The translations under genes and the position numbers were made by a program. 64,000 bases of DNA from Neisseria sp. (GTDB lineage: Bacteria > Pseudomonadota > Gammaproteobacteria > Burkholderiales > Neisseriaceae), in NCBI RefSeq assembly GCF_030527965.1, contig NZ_JAUMZU010000010.1, forward strand, positions 31,157-95,156. Direction: 5' to 3'. Below the pieces are notes generated by a model that had not been told where the DNA came from, did no database searches, and saw only the letters and a program-made list of their open reading frames with translations. Below are positions 8,630-17,323 of this stretch, piece by piece. How positions within the stretch are numbered: position 1 is the stretch's first letter; every line of letters starts with the position of its first letter.

Positions 8630-9889
8630 ATGAAAAAATACCTTTCTTGCTGGTTTTTGGCTGCTGTTTGCGCCGCTAATGCGGCCGACATGCCGAAAAA
8701 AGACGTTGCTCCCGCGGCCAAAGCAGCCTTGGCTTCGGCTACCAAGCCGCTTGCCGCGCCAGCTGCCCAAGCCGCATCATCTGCTCTTTCTGAGAAAGAT
8801 GCTGCTGCTTTGCCCAAGCTGCCGGAGTTGGCGGCCACTGCTTATGCTGTAATGGATGCGCAAAGTAAGCAAATATTGGGCGCGCATAATCCCGATGCGA
8901 AAATCGAACCGGCATCATTAACCAAACTGATGACTGCCTATCTGGTGTTCAAAGCTTTGGATGGCGGTACGCTGAAGCCGGATCAAATGTTAAAGGTATC
9001 GGAAAAGGCGTGGAAAACCGGCGGTTCGCGCATGTTTTTAAGCCCGAACAAGGCGGTTAGCGTGAGCGATTTGCTTAAAGGTATGCTGGTACAGTCGGGC
9101 AACGATGCCACTGTTACCTTGGCGGAAGCTCTGGGCAACGGTTCGGAGGCGGAATTCGTGAAAAAAATGAACGAACAAGCCATCCGCCTCGGCATGCTGG
9201 ATACGACGTTTAAAAATGCCACCGGCGAAGCGGTGGACGGCCACTTTTCTACCGTTAAAGATTTGTTGAAACTGGCTGCCTCGGTTGCTCAGGATTTTGC
9301 ACGTTATTATCCGATTTTTTCTATGAAATCGTTTACTTATAACGGAATCGAGCAGCCGAACCGCAATCTGCTGCTTTATCGTGACAACAGCATCGACGGC
9401 ATGATTTCCGGTCATTCGCCCACCGCGGGCTACAACCTGATTTCTTCCAGCAACCGTAACGACAGGCGTGTGATTGCGGTTTTGGTCGGCACGGAAAGCC
9501 CTGAAGCCCGTGCGGCGGAGAGCAGTAAATTATTGAATTGGGCGCTGCAATCGTTTGATACGCCCAAGCTCTACAATGCAGGGCAGGTGATTTCGCGGGT
9601 AAAGGTTTATAAAGGCAGTGAAAAATCGGTCAACGTAGGCTTTATTGAACCGGTGTATCTGACTATTCCGCATGCTGAGGGCCAGAAAATCAAACCTGTG
9701 CTGGAGACCGTGCAGCCCGTGGTGGCGCCGATACATACAGGCCAGGAATTGGGCAAATTGAAAATTACCTATGCAGACAAAGTGTTGGCGGAAAGAAAAG
9801 TGGTGGCGCTCAGCCCGGTTAAAGAAGCCAATTGGTTTGTGCGTTTATTAGATAACATCAAGCTTTGGTTTAAAAATATTTTCAGTTGA
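8630..9889 (+). CDS. dacC: D-alanyl-D-alanine carboxypeptidase, PBP5/6 family, with altered KTG motif
   Basis: Low-molecular-weight penicillin-binding protein. In this family it trims the terminal D-Ala of peptidoglycan stem peptides in the periplasm. A signal peptide ends near residue 19 and a Pro/Ala-rich spacer follows. The active-site motifs SLTK (Ser96, Lys99) and SGN (156-158) are present. The third motif, normally KTG, reads Ile-Ser-Gly at 259-261 in DGMISGHSPTAGYN; the codons at 9404-9412 are clear. The C-terminal beta-domain and a final amphipathic tail (residues about 405-419) resemble the PBP5 membrane anchor. The missing lysine could reduce or change activity. Family is certain, activity uncertain. 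Confidence 0.92.
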   Translation: MKKYLSCWFLAAVCAANAADMPKKDVAPAAKAALASATKPLAAPAAQAASSALSEKDAAALPKLPELAATAYAVMDAQSKQILGAHNPDAKIEPASLTKLMTAYLVFKALDGGTLKPDQMLKVSEKAWKTGGSRMFLSPNKAVSVSDLLKGMLVQSGNDATVTLAEALGNGSEAEFVKKMNEQAIRLGMLDTTFKNATGEAVDGHFSTVKDLLKLAASVAQDFARYYPIFSMKSFTYNGIEQPNRNLLLYRDNSIDGMISGHSPTAGYNLISSSNRNDRRVIAVLVGTESPEARAAESSKLLNWALQSFDTPKLYNAGQVISRVKVYKGSEKSVNVGFIEPVYLTIPHAEGQKIKPVLETVQPVVAPIHTGQELGKLKITYADKVLAERKVVALSPVKEANWFVRLLDNIKLWFKNIFS

Positions 9890-9914
9890 AGCCGGCTTGA
9901 TTGGCTATACACAT

Positions 9915-9947
9915 AATGCCTGTCTGAAAAGTTTTCAGACAGGCATT
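9915..9947. terminator. Paired-DUS hairpin after dacC
   Basis: Inverted uptake sequences with arms 9915-9930 and 9932-9947 (AATGCCTGTCTGAAAA and complement) and a 1-nt centre. It lies 25 nt past the dacC stop. Confidence 0.7.
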
Positions 9948-10039
9948 GCGCTTAAAGTGGCGCCAATCCCTGTTTTCAAGCCATTGTGCTAAAATTCCGT
10001 CTTAATTTTTTTTCTTTAATTTTTCTTCAAACACATCTT

Positions 10040-12025
10040 ATGGCAAACCCATCTCAATACAGCGAATCCAGCATTACCGTTCTTAAAGGCTTGGAGCCGG
10101 TTAAAGAGCGCCCGGGCATGTATACCCGAACGGAAAGTCCGACGCATATCTGTCAGGAAGTGATTGATAACGCTGCCGACGAGGCGCTCGGCGGTTTTGC
10201 CGACCGGATTGAAGTGGAAATCCATGATGACGGTTCGCTTTCTGTGCGCGACAACGGCCGCGGTATTCCGGTGGGCTTGCATCCGAGCGAAGGCTTGCCG
10301 GTGGTCGAATTGGTGTTTACCCGTTTGCATGCGGGGGGAAAGTTTAATAAGAAAGAAGGCGGCAGCGCTTATGCGTTTTCAGGCGGCTTGCACGGCGTGG
10401 GCGTGTCGGTAACCAATGCGCTTTCCACTCGGTTGGAGGTAACCGTTAAGCGCGAAGGCAAAGTCCATCGTATCGTGTTTGCGGGCGGCGATGTGATTGA
10501 GCCTTTGGCGCAAATCGGCAAGTGTGCGGTCAAGGATTCCGGTACGGAAGTGCGCGTGTGGCCCGATGCCAAATATTTTGAAAGCCCGAATTACAGCATC
10601 ACGGAGCTGGAACGCTTGTTGCGCGCGAAGGCGGTGTTGCTGCCCGGGGTAACCGTTACACTGACGCGGCCGGTGAAAAGCCTGTCTGAGAACCAAACCC
10701 AAACTTGGCATTATCCTAACGGGCTAAAAAGCTATCTGGCCGATTTAATCAACGAAGCGCAGGAAGCGGTGCCGATATTTTCGTCTGAAAATTATATTTC
10801 AAACGGCCATGAAGGCGATTTCAGCATAGGCGAGGGCGCGGCGTTTGCTTTAACTTGGCTGGAAGAAGGCGCCTGCAACAGCGAAAGCTATGTCAATCTG
10901 ATTCCTACGCCGCTGGGCGGCACGCATGAGGCGGGGCTGAAACAGGCGGTATTCGGCGCAGTGAATAATTTTATCAACCATCATAATCTGTTGCCGCGTG
11001 GCGTGAAGATTCAGAGTGATGATGTGTTTAGTCGAGTGGCTTTTGTGCTGTCCGCCCGCGTTCTCGATCCGCAGTTTCAAGGTCAAACCAAAGATAAGCT
11101 GACTAACCGTGATGCGCTGAAATTGGTGTCGGCCGTATCGGGCGATCCGCTGGAATTGTGGCTCAACCAAAATGTGGAAGCGGGTAAAAAAATTGCCGAG
11201 CTGGCCATCCGGCAGGCGCAGGCGCGCATTCGTTCGGTTAAGAAAATCGAAAAGAAAAAAGGCAGCGGCGTGGCCGTGTTGCCGGGCAAACTGACCGATT
11301 GCGAAAGCGAAGATATTCGCGAAAACGAGTTGTTTTTGGTGGAGGGCGATTCGGCCGGCGGTTCGGCCAAATTGGCGCGCGATAAGGCAACGCAGGCGAT
11401 TTTGCCCTTGCGCGGCAAAGTGCTCAACAGCTTTGAAGTTCATCCCGATCAATTATTCGGCAATGCTGAAATCCATGATATTTCGGTGGCCATCGGTGTC
11501 GATCCTCATATGCCGGGCGAGCGTGCCGATTTGAGCGGTTTGCGCTACGGCAAGATTGCCATTCTTTCCGATGCGGACGTTGACGGTTCGCATATTCAAG
11601 TTTTGCTGTTGACGCTGTTTTACCGCCATTTTCCGCAACTGGTTGCCGAGGGGCATATCTATGTGGCGCAGCCGCCGTTGTTTCGCGTGGATGTGAATGC
11701 GCAGGGCAAAAGCAAGCCGGCACGCAAGTTTTATGCACTCGATCAAACCGAGCTGGACGGTATTTTGGAACGATTGCAGAAAGAAGGTGTCAAAGAAACG
11801 GCCTATTCCATCAGCCGTTTTAAAGGCTTGGGCGAAATGAACCCCGACCAGCTGAAAGACACCACTATGAATCCGGATACCCGACGTTTGCTGCGGGTGG
11901 ATATTCCCGATGGCGCGGGCGAAGAAACCTATGATATTTTTGTGAAGCTGATGGGCAAAGGCGAAGCCGCCGCCCGCCGTGCGTGGATGGAGCGGGAAGG
12001 CGATAAGGCGGAAGTGGATATCTGA
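10040..12025 (+). CDS. parE: DNA topoisomerase IV subunit B
   Basis: ATPase subunit of topoisomerase IV, which with ParC unlinks daughter chromosomes. The ATG at 10040 (661 residues) is preferred to an in-frame TTG at 9986, since the family begins with the short leader before SSITVLKGLEPVKERPGMY. The GHKL ATP site shows in EVIDNAADEALGG, DNGRGIPVG and GGLHGVGVSV. The TOPRIM domain has EGDSAGGSA and DADVDGSHI. The absence of the long insert found in many proteobacterial GyrB proteins supports ParE. rbsK follows after 10 nt. Confidence 0.94.
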   Translation: MANPSQYSESSITVLKGLEPVKERPGMYTRTESPTHICQEVIDNAADEALGGFADRIEVEIHDDGSLSVRDNGRGIPVGLHPSEGLPVVELVFTRLHAGGKFNKKEGGSAYAFSGGLHGVGVSVTNALSTRLEVTVKREGKVHRIVFAGGDVIEPLAQIGKCAVKDSGTEVRVWPDAKYFESPNYSITELERLLRAKAVLLPGVTVTLTRPVKSLSENQTQTWHYPNGLKSYLADLINEAQEAVPIFSSENYISNGHEGDFSIGEGAAFALTWLEEGACNSESYVNLIPTPLGGTHEAGLKQAVFGAVNNFINHHNLLPRGVKIQSDDVFSRVAFVLSARVLDPQFQGQTKDKLTNRDALKLVSAVSGDPLELWLNQNVEAGKKIAELAIRQAQARIRSVKKIEKKKGSGVAVLPGKLTDCESEDIRENELFLVEGDSAGGSAKLARDKATQAILPLRGKVLNSFEVHPDQLFGNAEIHDISVAIGVDPHMPGERADLSGLRYGKIAILSDADVDGSHIQVLLLTLFYRHFPQLVAEGHIYVAQPPLFRVDVNAQGKSKPARKFYALDQTELDGILERLQKEGVKETAYSISRFKGLGEMNPDQLKDTTMNPDTRRLLRVDIPDGAGEETYDIFVKLMGKGEAAARRAWMEREGDKAEVDI

Positions 12026-12035
12026 GGAGCAAGGT

Positions 12036-12974
12036 ATGAAAACACCCAAAATTGCCGTTATCGGCAGCATCAATATGGATTTGGTTACCACGGCAGAGCG
12101 GTTTCCGAAGCCCGGAGAAACTTTGTTGGGCAGCGATTTTCGGCAGTTTATGGGTGGTAAGGGTGCCAATCAGGCAGTGGCGGCAGCGCGGTTGGGCGCG
12201 GAAGTGGCTTTAATCGGCGCCGTAGGTGCAGACGATTTCGGCCAAGCCTTGCTGGACAATTTACAGCGCGAAGGGGTGGATTCCGGCGCGGTAAGCATTA
12301 TTTACGACCGGCCGAGCGGTATGGCCAATATTACCCTTGCTGAAGAGGACAATCACATTATCGTCATTTCGGGCGCCAATTTTGCCCTGACGCCGGAGCA
12401 TATCCGAAAGGAAGAAGCACGTATTGCCGATGCCGATGTTGTTATGGCGCAGTTGGAAACGCCTGTGGAGACCGTAACCGAAGCGGCGCGGCTGGCGAAA
12501 AAATACGGTAAACCGTTTATTCTCAACCCCGCTCCGGCGCAAAAACTGCCGCAGGATTTGTTGGATTTAACCGATATCCTAACGCCCAATGCACACGAGC
12601 TCGCCATTAGTTTGGGTTTGCCGGCAAACCTTGCGCCGGAAGCGATGCTGAAGCAGGCATCTTGTCAGGTGGTTATGACGCAGGGCGCCGATGGCGTGCT
12701 GTTTAATGATGAAACCGGCACGCAGCATCGTCAGCCGAGTTTTCCCGTAACGCCGGTGGATACCACAGGAGCGGGTGATACATTCAATGCCGCGTTAGCC
12801 GTTTTCCTGCATTTAGGTTTGAAACAGGCGGTTAAGCAAGCGTGTGCCGCCGCTGCCATTTCCGTTACCCGTATGGGCGCGCAAGGCGGTATGCCAACCA
12901 AAGGCGAACTGCAAGCGTTTCTGGCTCATCGGGGTCGTTGTGCTAACAAGACGGAACCGACAGTCGGAATATAA
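12036..12974 (+). CDS. rbsK: Ribokinase
   Basis: PfkB-family kinase that phosphorylates D-ribose to ribose 5-phosphate. ATG 12036 follows GAGGAGCAAGG, a strong ribosome site; the 312-residue length is normal. The substrate motif GGKGANQAVAAARLG lies near residues 40-55 and the catalytic anion-hole motif DTTGAGDTFNAALAV near 250. It probably shares a transcript with parE. No ribose transporter, rbsD or rbsR is nearby, so the ribose may come from nucleoside breakdown. The fold is certain and the ribose assignment strong, from the close match to classical RbsK motifs. Confidence 0.9.
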   Translation: MKTPKIAVIGSINMDLVTTAERFPKPGETLLGSDFRQFMGGKGANQAVAAARLGAEVALIGAVGADDFGQALLDNLQREGVDSGAVSIIYDRPSGMANITLAEEDNHIIVISGANFALTPEHIRKEEARIADADVVMAQLETPVETVTEAARLAKKYGKPFILNPAPAQKLPQDLLDLTDILTPNAHELAISLGLPANLAPEAMLKQASCQVVMTQGADGVLFNDETGTQHRQPSFPVTPVDTTGAGDTFNAALAVFLHLGLKQAVKQACAAAAISVTRMGAQGGMPTKGELQAFLAHRGRCANKTEPTVGI

Positions 12975-12987
12975 GATAACCAATCAT

Positions 12988-13021
12988 AAAGCCTGTCTGA
13001 AAACTTTTTCAGACAGGCTTT
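12988..13021. terminator. Paired-DUS hairpin between rbsK and aroC
   Basis: Inverted uptake sequences, arms AAAGCCTGTCTGAAAA (from 12988) and its complement ending at 13021. It lies between the convergent genes rbsK and aroC and can serve both. Confidence 0.7.
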
Positions 13022-13102
13022 AATGGTTTTATAGAAGGTTTATCAATAAGCAGATTAAATTGCCAGTATATACATAGTTGAAGGATAAAGGCCGTTTACG
13101 AT

Positions 13103-14200
13103 TTAGCGCCGGCGCGCGATGTCCGGCGTTGTCACGTGTACGTCGGCATTTTGCGCGCGTTGGCGCAAAGCGTGATCGATAAGCACCAATGCCGTCATGG
13201 CTTCGGCAATCGGCGCCGCACGAAGGCCGACACAAGGATCATGGCGGCCGTGAGTGGCGATTTCTACCGGATTGCCTTCGATATCAATCGATTGGCGCGG
13301 GGTGGCGATGCTGCTGGTTGGTTTGATGGCAAAATTGGCGGTAATAGTTTGGCCGGTGGAAATGCCGCCGGTGATGCCGCCAGCATGATTGCTTAGGAAA
13401 CCTTCCGGCGTGAGTTCGTCGCCATGATAGCTGCCGCGCTGTGCCACCACATCAAATCCATCGCCGATTTCCACGCCTTTCACGGCATTAATGCTCATCA
13501 GCGCATGAGCCAGATCGGCGTCGAGCCGGTCGAATACCGGTTCGCCCAAGCCGACGGGCACGTTTTTTGCTTCGACCCGCAGCTTGGCGCCAACCGAATC
13601 CAGCGATTTGCGGATGCTGTCGACATAGCTTTCCAATTCGGCGATTTGCGATTGGTTGGCGGCGAAAAAAGGATTTTGGCTGATGTGTTCATAACCTTCG
13701 AAGCCAATCGGATGTTCGCCTATTTGGGTAACATAGGATACGATTTCTACGCCGAAATGCGCTTTCAGCCATTTTTTGGCAACGGCGCCGGCGGCAACGC
13801 GGGCAGCCGTTTCGCGGGCGGAGCTGCGGCCGCCACCACGATAATCGCGCGTGCCGTATTTGTGCCAATAAACGTAATCGGCATGTCCGGGGCGGAAGCG
13901 GCTGGCGATATTGCCGTAGTCTTTGCTACGTTGGTCGGTATTGCGGATTAACAGGGCAATCGGGGTGCCGGTGGTTTTGCCTTCAAACACGCCGGAGAGA
14001 ATTTCTACTTCGTCGGCCTCGCGCCTTTGGGTTACATAACGGCTGGTGCCGGGTTTCCGGCGGTCGAGGTCGTGTTGGATGTCGGATTCGGATAGGGCTA
14101 AGCCGGGCGGGCAGCCGTCGATGATGCAGCCCAAGCCGGGGCCGTGGCTTTCGCCGAAGGTGGTTACGGTAAAAATTTGTCCGAAAGTGTTGCCGGCCAT
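13103..14200 (-). CDS. aroC: Chorismate synthase
   Basis: FMN-dependent lyase that makes chorismate from EPSP, the last step of the shikimate pathway. The 365-residue protein begins [20 protein letters not shown], the family's first signature, and shows [19 protein letters not shown] and the C-terminal [16 protein letters not shown] region. Start ATG 14200 fits the conserved N-terminus. The gene is monocistronic and diverges from the AhpD-like gene. Confidence 0.97.
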   Translation of the reverse strand: MAGNTFGQIFTVTTFGESHGPGLGCIIDGCPPGLALSESDIQHDLDRRKPGTSRYVTQRREADEVEILSGVFEGKTTGTPIALLIRNTDQRSKDYGNIASRFRPGHADYVYWHKYGTRDYRGGGRSSARETAARVAAGAVAKKWLKAHFGVEIVSYVTQIGEHPIGFEGYEHISQNPFFAANQSQIAELESYVDSIRKSLDSVGAKLRVEAKNVPVGLGEPVFDRLDADLAHALMSINAVKGVEIGDGFDVVAQRGSYHGDELTPEGFLSNHAGGITGGISTGQTITANFAIKPTSSIATPRQSIDIEGNPVEIATHGRHDPCVGLRAAPIAEAMTALVLIDHALRQRAQNADVHVTTPDIARRR

Positions 14201-14453
14201 GATTGGGTGCCTTTATCTGTTTGCAGGGAAATTCGGAGCGATTTTAGCATAGGGCAGGCGGCTTTTCTGCGAATCTAAACACTTGTCCTGGCAAACGCCC
14301 AATTGGTGTAAAATAACAAAGTCTTAGCTTGAGCATGATTTTCAATATAACTTTTGCTTATATCATTCATGCGAATAGGTTATTTCCTTTTTCAGACAGG
14401 CATCTTTATGATTCGCCTTTAAATTTATAATCCCCAATTTTAAGGAAACCAAA

Positions 14454-15002
14454 ATGGCACGTTTAACCGTACATACCGTGGAAACCGCTCCCGAAGCCGC
14501 TAAACCGCGTGTTGAAGCCGCTTTAAAAAACAATGGATTTTTGCCGAATTTAATCGGCGTTTTGGCTAATTCGCCTGAAGCGCTGGCGTTTTATCAGGAA
14601 GTGGGTAAATTAAACGGCAATACTTCGTTAACGGCGGGCGAGCGCGAAGTAGTGCAGATTATTGCAGCGAAAACCAATCAATGCGGCTTTTGCGTGGCCG
14701 GCCATACCAAACTGGCTACTTTGAAAAAACTGATGTCGGCGCAATCCATCGAAGCTTCACGCGCAGTGAATCCTGCCGGATTTGATGATGCTAAATTAAG
14801 CGCGCTCGCTGATTTTACCGTTGCCGTAATGGCCAATAAAGGCAATGTTTCTGATGCCGAGCTGAAAGCCTTTTTTGATGCGGGCTACAACCAGCAGCAA
14901 TCGGTGGAAGTGGTGCTGGGCGTGGCTCTGGCAACTTTGTGCAACTACACTAATAATCTGGCACGTACTGAAATCAACCCTGAATTGCAAGATTTCGCCT
15001 GA
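14454..15002 (+). CDS. Carboxymuconolactone decarboxylase / AhpD-like family protein
   Basis: Small all-helical protein of the alkylhydroperoxidase-like family. The redox motif CGFCVAGHTK (CxxC followed by His) sits at about residues 80-89, as in peroxidase-active AhpD relatives, so a thiol-peroxidase or reductase role is likelier than a decarboxylase role. The 182-residue length is typical of the double-core type. ATG 14454 is preceded by AAGGAAACC. It is followed by an acyl-CoA-dehydrogenase-like gene and a nitrate/sulfonate-type ABC transporter. Similar sets occur in other bacteria around organosulfur use, but the substrate here is inferred only. Confidence 0.85.
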   Translation: MARLTVHTVETAPEAAKPRVEAALKNNGFLPNLIGVLANSPEALAFYQEVGKLNGNTSLTAGEREVVQIIAAKTNQCGFCVAGHTKLATLKKLMSAQSIEASRAVNPAGFDDAKLSALADFTVAVMANKGNVSDAELKAFFDAGYNQQQSVEVVLGVALATLCNYTNNLARTEINPELQDFA

Positions 15003-15014
15003 TTTTCTGTTGCT

Positions 15015-15044
15015 CGGAATGCCTGCTTTCAGACAGGCATTCCG
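15015..15044. terminator. DUS-based hairpin after the AhpD-like gene
   Basis: The sequence CGGAATGCCTG at 15015-15025 pairs with CAGGCATTCCG ending at 15044. Only one complete uptake sequence is present, and the other arm is the partial GGAATGCCTG. Confidence 0.5.
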
Positions 15045-15107
15045 CTATCAGGCTTCAAACTGCTGTTTTCGCTTTTAAAAACCCATCCGAACCTTTTGAG
15101 AACCCCC

Positions 15108-16211
15108 ATGTCCTGTGAAATATTATTAAAAAATGTGGCCGAGCTGGTGCAGGCCAAATTGGTGCCGCTGGTAAACGATATCGACCGCAAGGGTTTGTAT
15201 CCCGAAGATTTTCTGCGCGAACTGGGGCGTATCGGCGGCTTTGCCTGCGTTGGGAATGAGGAAGAAGGTGGAAACGGCTTGGGCTTGTCGGCCCAGATTG
15301 CCGTGTTAAGAGAAATCGGCAAGGTGTGCGGGTCGACATCCTTCTCTGCGTGGTGTCAGGCCGCCTGTGCATGGTATCTGTATCAGACACCGAATCAAGC
15401 GGTGAAGCGTTATCTGCCGGATGTGTTGAGCGCCAAAACGCTGGCCGGTACCGGCATGTCGAATACCGTTAAGCACCTGGCCGGCATCGAAGAACATTTA
15501 TTGCAGGCGCAGCAAACCGAAGGCGGTTATATCGTGAACGGTATTTTGCCGTGGGTTTCCAATTTGGGCGAAACGCATATTTGGGCCAATACGGCGCAAA
15601 CCGATGACGGCTATGTAATGTTTATTACCGGCGCCGAGCGGGAAGGCGTGTCGCTGATTGCCTGCCCTGAATTTTGTGCATTGGAAGGCACGCGCACGTT
15701 TGCCATCAAATTTGAAAATGTATTCGTTCCACATGACGACGTTTTGGCCGAACCGGATCAGTTTTCGGCATTTATCAAATCGATTAAGGCAGGCTTTATC
15801 CTGCTGCAAATCGGCATTGGTGCCGGCATTATCGATGGCTGCCTGCAAGAAATTAATTTATCCAATATCGGCAGCGAAACCAATTATTTTCTGGATAACG
15901 GCTTTGACGAATTACAGGCGCGCTATCAGGTGTTGCTGGAAAAAACCGTTCATCTGGCCGATGAAACGTGGAGTGGCTCAAGTAATATACTGGAAACGTT
16001 GCAAGCTCGTGCCGATGCTTCCCAGCTTTGCCTTGATGCGGCGCAATCTTCCGCATTGCATGCCGGTGCCAAAGGTTATTTGATGAGTAGCCCGGTGCAG
16101 CGCCACATGCGAGAAGCTTTGTTTGTTGCCATCGTTACGCCGGCGTTGAAACATCTGCGCAAAGAAATCAGCGAATTGGAATTTATGGGCGGCGAAGAGT
16201 TTTCCATCTGA
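15108..16211 (+). CDS. Acyl-CoA dehydrogenase-like flavoprotein
   Basis: 367-residue protein of the acyl-CoA dehydrogenase superfamily, from ATG 15108 (an in-frame TTG lies 12 nt upstream). The N-terminal helical domain, the middle beta-domain with GTGMSNTVKHLAG and NGILPWVSN, and the C-terminal four-helix region are recognisable. The classical active-site glutamate region is not obvious. The protein looks closer to the SfnB/DszC-like monooxygenase-type branch than to beta-oxidation enzymes; this placement is inference. Context with an AhpD-like protein and an NMT1/sulfonate-type transporter favours catabolism of an imported small molecule over fatty-acid oxidation. A fatty-acid role cannot be excluded. 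Confidence 0.75.
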   Translation: MSCEILLKNVAELVQAKLVPLVNDIDRKGLYPEDFLRELGRIGGFACVGNEEEGGNGLGLSAQIAVLREIGKVCGSTSFSAWCQAACAWYLYQTPNQAVKRYLPDVLSAKTLAGTGMSNTVKHLAGIEEHLLQAQQTEGGYIVNGILPWVSNLGETHIWANTAQTDDGYVMFITGAEREGVSLIACPEFCALEGTRTFAIKFENVFVPHDDVLAEPDQFSAFIKSIKAGFILLQIGIGAGIIDGCLQEINLSNIGSETNYFLDNGFDELQARYQVLLEKTVHLADETWSGSSNILETLQARADASQLCLDAAQSSALHAGAKGYLMSSPVQRHMREALFVAIVTPALKHLRKEISELEFMGGEEFSI

Positions 16212-16349
16212 CTATTAACCCGCCCAATCAATCGCATAGGCCGCCTGAAAGAACGTAATCTGTTTTTCAGACGGTTTGTTTTATCGCCAACTTGTTTTTA
16301 TCAATGCCTGTCTGAAAATATGCCCGGCAGGCCTATCGGAAGCCACACT

Positions 16350-17144
16350 ATGAGCGCCTTATCCGTTACCCATCTTTCACTCGGCTATCCCCATGAGGGC
16401 GGTGTTAAAACCATTTTGCAGGATTTCTCGCTGGAAGTGGAATCCGGCCAGTTGGTTAGTTTGCTCGGCCCCAGCGGCGTGGGTAAATCTTCTTTATTGC
16501 GGATTTTGGCCGGCCTGAACCGACCGTTGCAAGGCAAGGTAACTTTGTTTGGCGATGTGGTGGAACAGCCGCACCCGCGTGTGGGCTTCGTTTTCCAAAC
16601 CGCCTCGCTACTGCCTTGGCTGAATGTGCGCGACAACGTGGCCTTCGGCTTAGACTTCAAAAAACAACCGCATATTGATAAAGCCGACTTAAAAAGCCGC
16701 GTGGATGACGCGCTGGCGGAAGTAGGGCTCAGCCACGCGGCCGATAAGTTTCCGGCAGAACTTTCAGGCGGTATGGCGCAGCGGGTTTCCCTTGCCCGCG
16801 CACTTGCCCGCCAGCCGCAGGTGTTGTTGTTGGACGAGCCGTTTTCTGCGCTGGATGAAGTTATTCGGGCGCAAATGCAAGATTTGCTGCGCCAGATTGT
16901 GCATAAGCGCCAGACAGCCGCCGTAATGGTTACGCATGATATCGACGAAGCCTTGCTGGTTTCCGACCGCATCGTTCTGATCGGGCAAACACCCGGCCGT
17001 ATTTTAGGTACTTGGCAGCCGACGCAAGCGTTTCCGCGCCACGATAAATTGTGGGAAATGAACACCATGCGCGGTGAAATTTTGCAATCGCTTCATCAGG
17101 CGCAGCAATATACGGCGCAAACCTCGATTGATTTCATGATTTGA
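16350..17144 (+). CDS. ABC transporter ATPase, nitrate/sulfonate/taurine type
   Basis: Cytoplasmic ATPase of a TauB/SsuB-like importer. The start at ATG 16350 is favoured by GGAAG eight bases upstream; the ATG at 16320 lies beside a DUS without a ribosome site. The 264-residue protein carries Walker A GPSGVGKSS, Q-loop FVFQTASLLPW, signature LSGGMAQRVSLARAL, Walker B VLLLDEP and the H-loop VTHDIDEA. FSALDEVIRAQMQDLL is typical of the taurine/nitrate subfamily. Its partners are probably the substrate-binding protein at 17324 and the permease at 19030. A DUS hairpin separates it from them. Confidence 0.88.
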   Translation: MSALSVTHLSLGYPHEGGVKTILQDFSLEVESGQLVSLLGPSGVGKSSLLRILAGLNRPLQGKVTLFGDVVEQPHPRVGFVFQTASLLPWLNVRDNVAFGLDFKKQPHIDKADLKSRVDDALAEVGLSHAADKFPAELSGGMAQRVSLARALARQPQVLLLDEPFSALDEVIRAQMQDLLRQIVHKRQTAAVMVTHDIDEALLVSDRIVLIGQTPGRILGTWQPTQAFPRHDKLWEMNTMRGEILQSLHQAQQYTAQTSIDFMI

Positions 17145-17207
17145 TTATCGGGTTTCGGGCAGGCCTTTAATCTGATAAAACAGAAGAAAAAGCGTTGCCG
17201 CCCGATA

Positions 17208-17240
17208 TTTTCAGACAGGCATCGAATGCCTGTCTGAAAA
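17208..17240. terminator. Paired-DUS hairpin inside the ABC transporter group
   Basis: Arms 17208-17222 and 17226-17240 (TTTTCAGACAGGCAT and complement) around a 3-nt loop. It lies between the ATPase and the binding-protein gene, so the two may be transcribed as separate units or at different levels. Confidence 0.55.
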
Positions 17241-17323
17241 CCATAATGCCGATATACGCAATGCCGATATACGCTGCCGCTTTCCATCCAACAGCTTTAC
17301 ACTGAAATTTTATTTACCTTGAT

